Of a DNA stretch of 64,000 nt, positions 1-8,895 are shown one piece after another (position 1 is the first letter of the stretch; each line of letters starts with the position of its first letter). This DNA is from an uncultured Draconibacterium sp. (GTDB lineage Bacteria; Bacteroidota; Bacteroidia; Bacteroidales; Prolixibacteraceae). Location: the NCBI RefSeq assembly GCF_913063105.1, contig NZ_CAJXYQ010000008.1, positions 62,001-126,000 on the forward strand, given 5' to 3'. The notes under the pieces are model-generated. The model was not told the origin of the DNA and ran no database searches. It was given only the letters and a program-made list of their open reading frames with translations. The translations under genes and the position numbers were made by a program.

Positions 1-2
1 AC

Positions 3-1274
3 GGTGCTTTGCCAATTATCGACAAGTACATTGATAACACTGATACCGATTATTTATACGCTGCAAGAGGTCCGCGTAATGAAGTGGCTGATTTTATTTT
101 GGCTGATCTTGATATGGCTATATCGCTGTTGAAAACAAAAGGCGATTTAAGTGGCGAACCAAGGGTAAGTAAAGAAGTTGCTCAGTTATTTAAAGCACGG
201 GTTGCCCTGTTTGAAGGAACCTGGGAAAAATATCACGCAGGTACCGAATTTGGAGTTTCCGGTTCAGATGGATCAGCTTATTTGCAACAAGCTGCCGATG
301 CTTCAAAAGCAGTAATCGATGGAGGTGCTTTTTCTTTGCATGCTGATTATGGATCAATTTTTAATCAAACAGATTTAAGTGGTAACAAGGAAGTAATGTT
401 GTGGAGACAATACGATTATATTACCTATGGTCGTAGTTACGGAAACGATTCGCAATACTTTCCAAACAGAAGTGGATATACACGATTTGCAGTTCGCAGT
501 TATTTGTGTAAAGACGGACTACCTGTTTCTGTTAGTCCATTATACAAAGGCGACGAAATGTTGGATTCGTTAGAAATAAACAGAGACCCAAGGTTAGCCG
601 CTACCGTTATGGTTCCGGGTGATATTGAAATTATCAACTCAAATGGAGATACCGTATTTTTTAGCGTACCCGAGCTTTCTGGTAACGGCATGTGCCCAAC
701 AGCTTACGAAACGCAAAAATACCGCATCTTAAATGTTGATGAAGAACTGAATAATGTATCTAAAGACCTCGCAAAAATAAGTTTCAGGTATGCAGAAGCA
801 TTACTTATTTATGCCGAAGCAAAAGCTGAACTGGGCACTGTAAGTCAGGGAGACCTGGATGTGTCGATCAATAAACTTCGCGACCGTGTGGGGATGCCAC
901 ATTTAACAATGGCCTCAATTACAGCTGACCCTGAGTGGCCCGATTATGGCTATACTTTAACTGATGTTTTATACGAAATTAGAAGAGAAAGATCGGTAGA
1001 ATTATTAGGTGAAGGTTTTAGAAGCGATGATTTAAGACGTTGGAGAGCGCATAATTTGTTTGTAGGAAAAAGACCCCGTGGAGCCTTTTACGAGGATATC
1101 TTAAAAAATGCAAACAACAAGCTTACGAGCGATGAAGAAGGCTATCTTGATCCATACCAGGGGGCGATTCCGACAGGCTACGGTTTTAACCCATCAAGAG
1201 ACTACCTGAGCGCTTTACCTTCTGATGAACTTGTTTTAAACGAGAACCTTACCCAAAATCCGGGTTGGGAATAA
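3..1274 (+). CDS. SusD/RagB-family glycan-binding lipoprotein, 5' end cut off by the window
   Basis: This is the C-terminal ~424 residues of a SusD-like outer-membrane glycan-binding protein, which works with a SusC TonB-dependent transporter. The frame is open to the window edge; the TTG at 9 is not a real start. Family signs are the KARVALFEGTWEKY segment of the TPR-like helical part, AEALLIYAEAKAELG, IRRERSVELLGEGFR followed by DDLRRW, and the terminal NLTQNPGWE. The same landmarks occur in the complete SusD at 59753-61687, so the family call is firm. Its SusC partner should lie just left of the window. It is followed by a hairpin with a T-run and then the enzyme block, the usual order susC-susD-enzymes. 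Confidence 0.95.
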   Translation, partial: GALPIIDKYIDNTDTDYLYAARGPRNEVADFILADLDMAISLLKTKGDLSGEPRVSKEVAQLFKARVALFEGTWEKYHAGTEFGVSGSDGSAYLQQAADASKAVIDGGAFSLHADYGSIFNQTDLSGNKEVMLWRQYDYITYGRSYGNDSQYFPNRSGYTRFAVRSYLCKDGLPVSVSPLYKGDEMLDSLEINRDPRLAATVMVPGDIEIINSNGDTVFFSVPELSGNGMCPTAYETQKYRILNVDEELNNVSKDLAKISFRYAEALLIYAEAKAELGTVSQGDLDVSINKLRDRVGMPHLTMASITADPEWPDYGYTLTDVLYEIRRERSVELLGEGFRSDDLRRWRAHNLFVGKRPRGAFYEDILKNANNKLTSDEEGYLDPYQGAIPTGYGFNPSRDYLSALPSDELVLNENLTQNPGWE

Positions 1275-1288
1275 AATATAACCTTTCG

Positions 1289-1347
1289 CATAGGTTTAGT
1301 TTAGTTTGTTAAGTTAAACTAGGGGGAGCTTGTCTCCCCTTTTTTTT
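1289..1347 (+). terminator. Hairpin with T-run after susD, preceded by the CATAG/TTAG word
   Basis: A CATAGGTTTAGTTTAG word (1289-1304) leads into a ggggag/ctcccc stem (1323-1339) followed by eight T residues (1340-1347). This is a canonical intrinsic terminator. Sitting between susD and a long enzyme series, it may be a partial terminator that lowers enzyme expression relative to SusC/SusD (inference). Confidence 0.75.
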
Positions 1348-1390
1348 CAGAAAAAAGACCGCAAATAAATCGGTTTAAATAAAAAATGGA

Positions 1391-2893
1391 ATGAATATAA
1401 CCTTTTTAAAAAGCAAAATTCTCCTGCTTTGTTGTATTATTTCTTTTCTGGGAGCTTGTAAAGTGGCCAATAAAGAAAATACAAAACAACCCAATATTTT
1501 ATTTCTGTTCACCGATGACCAGCGCTACGGTACCATTGGCGAAATGCAACACGACCCGGTGCAAACACCCAACATCGATCGCCTGGTAAAAAGTGGTGTT
1601 ACATTTACCAACTCTTATATCTTAGGCGCACCACACGGAGCAGTATGTTCGCCGAGCCGCGCTATGCTTATGACCGGTCGTCATTATTTTAACCTGCCCG
1701 CCAACGTTTATGCCCAGTGGACAGTTCCCGCTAGCGAACGCGGAAAATGCGATTTTATAACCTTTCCGGAGCATTTTAAAAACAATGGCTACCAAACTTT
1801 TGCCACCGGAAAACAACACAATGGTACGCCATGGCTTGAGCGTGGATTTGACCACTGTAAATCGGTGTACCTTGGTGGAATGACCAAACATTTCGGTACA
1901 CTGGTGAAAGATTTTGAACCAGCTTCAGGTTGGTCGGAACCTTACTCTGACAAAGAAAAATTTTCGAGCGAAGTTTTTGCCGACGCAGCCATCGATTTTA
2001 TTCAGCACAGCACCGGCGAAAAACCATTTTTAATGTATGTGGCTTTTACCGCTCCACACGATCCGCGCACTGCACCTGAAGCGTTTCATAAAATGTATCC
2101 GGCAGAAGAAATGGAGCTTCCTGCTAACTTTAAGCCCGGACATCCTTTTCCTATTGCCGATATGCACATTCGCGATGAGAAACTGGCTGCCTTTCCTCGC
2201 ACTGCCGACGAAATAAAAAAGCATATCTCGGATTATTATGCCATGATTACTGCAACTGATGTCCAAATTGGAAGAATATTGGACGAGTTGGAAAAATCGG
2301 GTAAAGCAGAAAACACCATCATTGTATTTTCTGGCGATAATGGACTTGCTGTTGGGCAACATGGCCTGCTGGGCAAACAAAATTTATACGAACACAGCAT
2401 AAAAGTACCGCTGATTTTTTGTGGACCCGGTATTCCTGAGGATCAAAAACGCGAAGCTCTGGTATACCTGCACGATGTGTTTCCTACTTTATGTGCGCTC
2501 ACAAATCTGGAAATTCCGGAATCAATTCAAACCAAAGATATTAGTCCTGTTATTCATAACGAAAAAGAAAAAGTACACGATGCTTTGCAGTTTGCCTATA
2601 ATGCCTGGCCCGGTGATGTAAAACGTGAAAAAGAAGGTCAACCCTCGGATAGGGGAGCTAACCGCGCAGTGCGCAAAGGCGAATGGAAACTGATAATTAG
2701 CAGTAAAGAAGGGATAGAAACTCAACAGCTGTTTAACCTGAAAGACGATCCATGGGAGTTAAATAATTTGGTGAATGAAAAAGCATACACTGCAATAAAA
2801 GAAGAATTGATAGCAGAACTTCGAGAATTAATTTCAGAAACAGGAGATCCTGCAAATTTAGACAAAGATGAATTTGGTTTATATAACGAATAA
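1391..2893 (+). CDS. S1-family sulfatase lipoprotein (sulfatase 1)
   Basis: Formylglycine-dependent sulfatase of 500 residues, expected to hydrolyse a sulfate ester on a sugar. The lipobox LGAC places the lipidated Cys at residue 23. The metal-binding start is FLFTDDQ near residue 38. The active-site motif is CSPSR with Cys86, which must be oxidised to formylglycine by a maturase not in this window. The GDNGLAVGQHGLLGK segment supplies the later metal and substrate residues. Residues after the lipid Cys (KVANKEN) lack the acidic surface-export signal of Bacteroidota, so a periplasmic location is likely. It is the first enzyme after susD. Sulfate position and sugar cannot be read from sequence. 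Confidence 0.93.
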   Translation: MNITFLKSKILLLCCIISFLGACKVANKENTKQPNILFLFTDDQRYGTIGEMQHDPVQTPNIDRLVKSGVTFTNSYILGAPHGAVCSPSRAMLMTGRHYFNLPANVYAQWTVPASERGKCDFITFPEHFKNNGYQTFATGKQHNGTPWLERGFDHCKSVYLGGMTKHFGTLVKDFEPASGWSEPYSDKEKFSSEVFADAAIDFIQHSTGEKPFLMYVAFTAPHDPRTAPEAFHKMYPAEEMELPANFKPGHPFPIADMHIRDEKLAAFPRTADEIKKHISDYYAMITATDVQIGRILDELEKSGKAENTIIVFSGDNGLAVGQHGLLGKQNLYEHSIKVPLIFCGPGIPEDQKREALVYLHDVFPTLCALTNLEIPESIQTKDISPVIHNEKEKVHDALQFAYNAWPGDVKREKEGQPSDRGANRAVRKGEWKLIISSKEGIETQQLFNLKDDPWELNNLVNEKAYTAIKEELIAELRELISETGDPANLDKDEFGLYNE

Positions 2894-2956
2894 TTGATAC
2901 ATGAACCGGAAGAAAAGAGCTCTGAGCTTTCTGCTTCCTTCTTTTAACTTTTTAAA

Positions 2957-4591
2957 ATGAAACCAACTAAAAATAAATCAGCATTAAATAAGATATGTCT
3001 TTTTTTTCTGCCGGTATTAATGTTACTGGTTGCCGAAAAAATAAAAGCACAAGACAATCAGGAACTTACGTGGGATGAACTTGCAGGTAACTATGAATGC
3101 CCCGGGTGGTTCCGCGATGCCAAATTTGGTATCTGGTTCCACTGGGGGCCTCAGGCAGTTCCCGAGCAGGGAGGTGGCTGGTATGCCCGTCATATGTACA
3201 TGAAAGATGTAGGCCGTCAGAAATTTGGTAAAATGGCCCGACCTTACCACGAACAAACTTACGGACACCCCTCTGAATTTGGATTTAAAGATGTAATTAA
3301 CACCTGGAAAGCCGAAAATTTTAACGCCGAAGCATTGGTGAAATTTTCAAAAGAAAACGGTGCGAAATATATTGTCGCTTTGGCCAATCATCACGATCAT
3401 TTCGACCTTTGGAATTCAACCTATCATGAATGGAACTCGGTGAACGTAGGACCGAAAAAGGATATTATCGGCGAATTTGCAGCCGCAACCCGAAACGCCG
3501 GGCTTAAATTTGGTGTAACCAGTCACGACGACCGTTTTCTGAATTGGTGGCTACCGGCCTTTGGAGCCGATGAAACCGGAGAAAAAGCCGGTGTACCCTA
3601 CGATGGACGCTTGACAAAGGAAGATGGGAAAGGCCTTTGGTGGGAAGGACTCGACCCGGCCGATTTATATGGCCCCGCACCTGAAGACCGAACACCCGAA
3701 GTAATTAACGCTATTAAACAAAACTGGGAAAAGCGCCATAAACAATTGGTTGACGATTATAAACCAGATTTATTATACAACGATGGCCTTAATTTTTCGT
3801 ATGGACAGCACGGCAAAGAGGTGGTGCGGCGCTTGTATAACAATAGCCTGAAAGAGAATGGGAAAATTGATGCCGTAATGCTTCTTAAAAGATTGGAGCC
3901 CGGAACGGTAAATGAAGTGGAGTCGGGAGGAAGTAATACTTTGCGTGAATATCCCTGGCAATCGGAAATTACCTTTACCGATTGGTTCTACAAAAAAGAC
4001 CGCCATTTAACACACAATGCCACTACTATTCTGGAAATGTTAATTGATGCGGTGAGTAAAAACGGAAACTTGTTGCTAAGTATGGAATTAAATCCGGATG
4101 GCAGCATACCTTCGGAAATTAAAGAGGAAGTTCTAAAAGTTGGCGACTGGCTAAAAATTAACGGAGAAGCCATTTACGGATCACGCCCCTGGAAAGTATT
4201 TGGCGATGGGAAAGGTGTGCGTGGCGAATCAGTAGAAACCGTGGTTGGCGAACTTCGAAATGCCACAGAAAATCAGAAAAAGGGTGAGCATTTTAACCAG
4301 CGTACAACGGCCACACCGGCATTTGCCCACGACGAAGTGCGCTACACCACAAAAGGTACAGATTTTTACATTATAGTAATGAATCCTGCAGGCGGCAAAT
4401 TTGCCATCCCTTCGCTTGGAAAAAATAGTGAGGTTAATCCTGGCGAATTAATTGCCCTTACCCAATTGTACGATGGCCGGGAAATTACCTTCACACAAAA
4501 CTTTGCAAGTTTGGTAGTGAACATGCCTGCTGTAAACGGGAAAAGCTACCCTGTTGTACTAAAAGCAAAGTTTAAAGACGTGCAGTTTTAA
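2957..4591 (+). CDS. GH29 alpha-L-fucosidase (first of two)
   Basis: Retaining exo-alpha-L-fucosidase of 544 residues. A type I signal peptide (about residues 1-31, ending IKA-Q) sends it to the periplasm. The GH29 N-terminal barrel is clear: FRDAKFGIWFHWG (52-64), the NHHDHFDLW segment (144-152) and KPDLLYNDG, in which Asp276 matches the family nucleophile. A glycine/acid-rich insertion near residues 203-245 and a C-terminal beta-sandwich follow. The acid/base residue is not conserved in GH29 and I do not assign it. It differs strongly from the second GH29 at 25563, suggesting a different linkage. It lies 63 bases after sulfatase 1 and 19 bases before GH3, consistent with one transcript. Confidence 0.93.
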   Translation: MKPTKNKSALNKICLFFLPVLMLLVAEKIKAQDNQELTWDELAGNYECPGWFRDAKFGIWFHWGPQAVPEQGGGWYARHMYMKDVGRQKFGKMARPYHEQTYGHPSEFGFKDVINTWKAENFNAEALVKFSKENGAKYIVALANHHDHFDLWNSTYHEWNSVNVGPKKDIIGEFAAATRNAGLKFGVTSHDDRFLNWWLPAFGADETGEKAGVPYDGRLTKEDGKGLWWEGLDPADLYGPAPEDRTPEVINAIKQNWEKRHKQLVDDYKPDLLYNDGLNFSYGQHGKEVVRRLYNNSLKENGKIDAVMLLKRLEPGTVNEVESGGSNTLREYPWQSEITFTDWFYKKDRHLTHNATTILEMLIDAVSKNGNLLLSMELNPDGSIPSEIKEEVLKVGDWLKINGEAIYGSRPWKVFGDGKGVRGESVETVVGELRNATENQKKGEHFNQRTTATPAFAHDEVRYTTKGTDFYIIVMNPAGGKFAIPSLGKNSEVNPGELIALTQLYDGREITFTQNFASLVVNMPAVNGKSYPVVLKAKFKDVQF

Positions 4592-4610
4592 TCAGGAAAA
4601 TCAAGATAAA

Positions 4611-7214
4611 ATGTTGCTACAAAAATCATATTTTCGAAAGATTGTTGGACTTCTTTGTCTGGCTACAATTATTTTTTCAGGCAGTGCACAGGAAACTAAA
4701 CTTCCTTACCAAGACGAGTGCCTGAGTATTGAAGAGCGTGTTAACGACCTCATTTCGCGAATGACTTTAGAGGAAAAGGTTTCGCAAATGATGAATAAAG
4801 CACCGGGGATTCCGCGTTTAGATGTTCCTGAATACGAATGGTGGAACGAATGTTTACATGGTGTAGCCCGTGCCGGCGAAGCAACGGTTTTTCCACAGGC
4901 CATTGGTTTGGCGGCTACCTGGGATCCACAGCTCATTTACGAATCGGCAGTGGTTATTTCAGACGAAGCCCGTGCAAAACACCACGAAGCACAACGCAAC
5001 AATTCCTACAAAAGATACGAAGGTTTAACTTACTGGACTCCCAACGTAAATATTTTTCGCGATCCGCGTTGGGGCCGTGGACAGGAAACGTACGGAGAAG
5101 ACCCGTACCTGACTGCCCGCATGGGAGTTGCTTTTGTAAAAGGGCTTCAGGGCGACGATCCGGAATATTTAAAACTGGTAGCCACGCCAAAACACTTTGC
5201 CGTACATAGTGGCCCCGAGCCGGAAAGACATTTTTTTGATGCTGCCGTTAACGAACGCGATTTCTACGATACGTATTTGCCGGCTTTTGAGGCTTGTATC
5301 AAAGAAGCAAATGCCTACTCTGTAATGGGGGCTTACAACCGCACCAACGGAGTACCGTGTTGTGCCAGTCCGTATTTGCTTACCGAAATTCTACGCAACG
5401 ACTGGGGCTTTGAGGGGTACGTGGTTTCCGATTGTAACGCCATTCGCGATGTGCACGATTACCACAATTTTACCGACTCGGAAGAAGAGGCTGCGGCGGT
5501 GTCAGTTCTGGCAGGGTGCGATTTAAATTGCGGTTACCGCTATGCCTATCTTGAAGGGGCTGTTGAGCAGGGATTTATTACCGAAGATGAAATTGATGTA
5601 TCATTAAAAAGGCTTTTTGTAGCGCGTTTTAAACTGGGGATGTTTGATTCGCCCGAAAATGTGCCTTATGCCAAAATCCCTATGAGCGTGGTAAGCTCAG
5701 AAAAACACCGAAAACTGGCGCTTGAAACGGCTCGGAAATCAATGGTTTTGTTGAAAAACGAAAACGAAACATTGCCACTGAAAAAAGATATTAAATCGAT
5801 TGCTGTTATTGGTCCAAATGCCAATAACCTGGAAGTTTTGCTGGGCAACTACAACGGTTTTCCGGCAAAATACAGCACTCCGCTTGAAGGTATAAAAAGT
5901 AAGGTTTCAAAAGACACAAAAGTATATTTCGAAACAGGGTGCGAATTAATTGATACAGCATCTTCTGCATCGCTTATTCCGGCTGGATTTTTGAGTTTTA
6001 ACGGAAAGCAGGGATTACAAGCCAGCTATTTTAACAACCTCGATTTCTCGGGCAAAGCTCTTGAAACGCGTGTTGAAAAAGGCGTTAACACCAATTGGAA
6101 TGCTAATCCGGTTAAAGGATTAAACCTAAGCGAATTTGCAGTTAAATATGACGGTACAATTAAAGTAGCTGTTTCGGGAGAATATGAATTGGGTGTGCAT
6201 GCCAGCGGTGGTTTTCAATTCTCGGTAGATGGTAAAGTAGTAATTGACAATTTTGAAGCGCCCAAACGCAGGTTGTTACTCCAAAGCGTGTACCTTGAAA
6301 AGGGAAAAGAATACGCTATCAATATTGAATACAAGCACAAAGGCGTTCCTTCAAAATTAAAGCTGATGTGGAAAACACCGGGTAAATCATCTTACGAAAA
6401 AGCTATTGAAATTGCCGATAAATCGGATGTGGTTGTTTTTGTAGGTGGCATTTCACCCGGAGTTGAAGGCGAGCAAATGCGCGTTGATTGGGACGGCTTT
6501 GATGGTGGCGACAAAACAAATATTCAACTGCCAACCGTGCAGAAAGAATTAATTAAAAAACTGCACGCTACTGGAAAACCTGTGATTTTGGTTCTGTTAA
6601 ATGGTAGTGCATTGGCTATAAACTGGGAAAATGAAAACCTGCCAGCTATTCTGGAAGCCTGGTATCCCGGCGAATTGGGCGGAACCGCTATTGCCGATAT
6701 TCTTTTTGGCGATTACAATCCTTCGGGGCGCTTGCCGGTAACCTTTTACAAATCAGAAAAAGACTTGCCTCAGTTTGTTAATTATGCCATGAAAGGCAGA
6801 ACTTATCGTTACTTTAAGGGAGAGGCCTTGTATCCTTTTGGTTATGGCTTAAGCTTTACAAATTTCGAGTATAAAAATATTACCTTGTCGAAAGAGAAGA
6901 TGGCAGCAAATGATTCATTGCAGGTTACTGTTGAAGTAAGCAACAATGGTGATTATAAAGGCGATGAAGTTGTTCAGCTTTATGTTAGTGATGTTGAAAG
7001 TGATGAAGTTCGTCCGTTAAAAAGCTTAAGGGGAATTAAACGAATCTCACTTGAACCCGGAAAATCAACAATGGTTACTTTTTCCGTGAAATCAGAAGAC
7101 CTCGCGTTTTTTGATATTCAGCATGATAAAAAAGTAGTGGAGCCGGGTGTGTTCGAAATAGGAGTAGGGCCTTCTTCGGCTAAATTGACTAAGCGAAGTT
7201 TTGAAATTAAATAA
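4611..7214 (+). CDS. GH3 beta-glycosidase with inserted PA14 domain
   Basis: GH3 retaining exo-beta-glycosidase of 867 residues with an N-terminal signal peptide ending near SGSAQ. Domain order: GH3 N-terminal barrel (about 35-345) with KHFAVHS (194-200) and the nucleophile motif GYVVSDCN (Asp274); start of the GH3 C-terminal sandwich (about 375-455); inserted PA14 domain (about 465-590, GLQASYFNN onward); rest of the C-terminal domain; and a terminal fibronectin-III-like domain (about 775-865). PA14 insertions in GH3 usually shape the active-site entrance and exo-specificity. Glucosidase or xylosidase activity is typical, but the actual sugar is not determined. It belongs to the enzyme run, 19 bases after GH29 and 16 bases before sulfatase 2. 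Confidence 0.92.
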   Translation: MLLQKSYFRKIVGLLCLATIIFSGSAQETKLPYQDECLSIEERVNDLISRMTLEEKVSQMMNKAPGIPRLDVPEYEWWNECLHGVARAGEATVFPQAIGLAATWDPQLIYESAVVISDEARAKHHEAQRNNSYKRYEGLTYWTPNVNIFRDPRWGRGQETYGEDPYLTARMGVAFVKGLQGDDPEYLKLVATPKHFAVHSGPEPERHFFDAAVNERDFYDTYLPAFEACIKEANAYSVMGAYNRTNGVPCCASPYLLTEILRNDWGFEGYVVSDCNAIRDVHDYHNFTDSEEEAAAVSVLAGCDLNCGYRYAYLEGAVEQGFITEDEIDVSLKRLFVARFKLGMFDSPENVPYAKIPMSVVSSEKHRKLALETARKSMVLLKNENETLPLKKDIKSIAVIGPNANNLEVLLGNYNGFPAKYSTPLEGIKSKVSKDTKVYFETGCELIDTASSASLIPAGFLSFNGKQGLQASYFNNLDFSGKALETRVEKGVNTNWNANPVKGLNLSEFAVKYDGTIKVAVSGEYELGVHASGGFQFSVDGKVVIDNFEAPKRRLLLQSVYLEKGKEYAINIEYKHKGVPSKLKLMWKTPGKSSYEKAIEIADKSDVVVFVGGISPGVEGEQMRVDWDGFDGGDKTNIQLPTVQKELIKKLHATGKPVILVLLNGSALAINWENENLPAILEAWYPGELGGTAIADILFGDYNPSGRLPVTFYKSEKDLPQFVNYAMKGRTYRYFKGEALYPFGYGLSFTNFEYKNITLSKEKMAANDSLQVTVEVSNNGDYKGDEVVQLYVSDVESDEVRPLKSLRGIKRISLEPGKSTMVTFSVKSEDLAFFDIQHDKKVVEPGVFEIGVGPSSAKLTKRSFEIK

Positions 7215-7230
7215 CACAAAGGGAAATAAA

Positions 7231-8808
7231 ATGTTAGCAAAGTTAAAATCGTTGGTATTGGCGTTTGTTGCTGTTTCTGCCTTTACGGGGTGCAAAACCG
7301 AAAAAAGTGAGGCGCCTAAGCAACCCAATATCTTATACATAATGGCCGACGATCACACCGGGCAGGCATGGGGAATTTACGGCGGAATTTTAAAAGACTA
7401 TGTTTATGCGCCAAATATTAGTCGCCTGGCTGAGGAAGGTTGTGTGTTGGATAACTGTTTGGTGTCGAACTCCATTTGTACGCCAAGCCGTGGTACTATT
7501 TTAACCGGACAATACAGCCATATTAACGGAATTAAAACATTGAGTGGTTCGTTGTATCCCGAGCAAAATAACATTGCTAAAGTTTTAAAGGATGTAGGTT
7601 ATCAAACCTCGGTAATTGGAAAATGGCACTTGAAAAAAGAGCCATCCGGATTCGATTATTATTGTGTTCTTCCCGGGCAGGGGCGTTATTGGGATCCAAT
7701 TCTAAAAACCAAAGAAAACTGGGAAGATGCACATGAAGGAGGAACAGCTTATGAAGGTTTTAGTACCGATGTAATTACCGATAAAACTATTGAGTGGCTC
7801 GAAGGTATTGATAAAAACAAACCATTTATGGCGATGTGTCATTTTAAGGCAACACACGAGCCCTGGGATTATCCCGAGCGTTTCAGCCATTTGTATCGCG
7901 ATCAGGAGATTCCAATTCCAGGTTCGTTTTACGATCAGGGAGCTGACGATACCGGCCGTTCATTTAAAGGCCAATCGGTTGATAACCTGAAAAAACGTTA
8001 CCTGCAAGCCTCAGCTAATCCCGACGATACTCCTGGTTTCATGAAGTATCCTGAATTACCTTTTTCGGTTGATGGATTAACAAACAACGACGCACGTTAC
8101 AAAACCTACCAAAAATATGTGAAAGATTTTATGCGTTGTGGTGCCGCTATCGACGATAATATTGGAAAGCTATTGAATTATCTGGATGAAAAAGGTTTGG
8201 CAGAAAACACCATTGTAATTTATACCGCCGATCAAGGCTACTACCTTGGCGAACACGGTTGGTTCGATAAACGGATGATTAACGAAGAATCGGTACATAT
8301 GCCATTTGTTATTCGTTATCCCAAAGAAATTCCTGCAGGAACACGCAACAACGATATTATTGAAAATGTGGATTTCTCAGCTTTATTTGCCGATTATGCC
8401 GGAGCAGCTTATCCGGGCGCAATGCAAGGGCATAGCTTCCGCGAAAACCTGAAAGGAAACACGCCCGACGATTGGCGCAAATATGGTTATTATCGTTACT
8501 GGGAACACCAAACCATGCGGCCGGGACACTTCGGAATTCGTGGCGACCGCTACAAGTTAGCTTTCTTTTACGGAAATGGTTTTAAAGCGAATGAATTTGG
8601 CGAAGGCGAAGAAACCGGGCGTTACTGGGATTTTTACGATCTTGAAAAAGATCCAAAGGAATTACATAATGCTTACAATGAGCCCGAATATCAGGGTATT
8701 ATTGCTGAAATGAAAAAGGAAATTCTTCATCAACGGGAATTGCTTGGCGACACCGATGCCGATAATCCGGAGATTTTGGAGATAATTGCAGAACACTGGA
8801 ACGACTAA
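7231..8808 (+). CDS. S1-family sulfatase lipoprotein (sulfatase 2)
   Basis: Sulfatase of 525 residues. I choose ATG 7231 rather than the in-frame TTG 7201: it is preceded by a purine-rich gggaaa, avoids overlap with GH3 and gives a clean lipoprotein signal (FTGC, Cys21). Landmarks are NILYIMADDH at the metal site, the active-site motif CTPSR (Cys83), GKWHLKK, and ADQGYYLGEHGWFDK. The last motif is shared closely with sulfatase 9 (32950), marking the two as paralogues. A large acidic insertion (about residues 225-285) precedes the C-terminal half. Substrate is unassigned; the GEHGWFDK type is seen in iduronate/N-sulfoglucosamine-like sulfatases, which is only a loose guide. Confidence 0.92.
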   Translation: MLAKLKSLVLAFVAVSAFTGCKTEKSEAPKQPNILYIMADDHTGQAWGIYGGILKDYVYAPNISRLAEEGCVLDNCLVSNSICTPSRGTILTGQYSHINGIKTLSGSLYPEQNNIAKVLKDVGYQTSVIGKWHLKKEPSGFDYYCVLPGQGRYWDPILKTKENWEDAHEGGTAYEGFSTDVITDKTIEWLEGIDKNKPFMAMCHFKATHEPWDYPERFSHLYRDQEIPIPGSFYDQGADDTGRSFKGQSVDNLKKRYLQASANPDDTPGFMKYPELPFSVDGLTNNDARYKTYQKYVKDFMRCGAAIDDNIGKLLNYLDEKGLAENTIVIYTADQGYYLGEHGWFDKRMINEESVHMPFVIRYPKEIPAGTRNNDIIENVDFSALFADYAGAAYPGAMQGHSFRENLKGNTPDDWRKYGYYRYWEHQTMRPGHFGIRGDRYKLAFFYGNGFKANEFGEGEETGRYWDFYDLEKDPKELHNAYNEPEYQGIIAEMKKEILHQRELLGDTDADNPEILEIIAEHWND

Positions 8809-8812
8809 GAAT

Positions 8813-8886
8813 TTCGCGCAGATAACGCAAATAATCGCAGATGTATAATTCTTCATCTGTGTAAATTTGCAAAATCAGCGTGCAAA
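8813..8886. repeat. Imperfect dyad repeat of the cgcagat...atctgtg type
   Basis: The spacer between sulfatases 2 and 3 is nearly filled by an imperfect inverted repeat. The left arm carries gcgcagataacgc and aatcgcagatg; the right arm carries catctgtgtaaatttgc and aatcagcgtgc, around a short tataattctt centre. Words of this kind recur in intergenic DNA of many Bacteroidota and may act as REP-like or mRNA-stabilising elements (inference). Confidence 0.6.
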
Positions 8887-8895
8887 GGTTTAAAA

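Noticed and set aside
7201-7230. TTG start extending sulfatase 2 by 10 residues
   Set aside because: It would overlap the GH3 gene and precede the lipoprotein signal with a polar extension; ATG 7231 is better placed.
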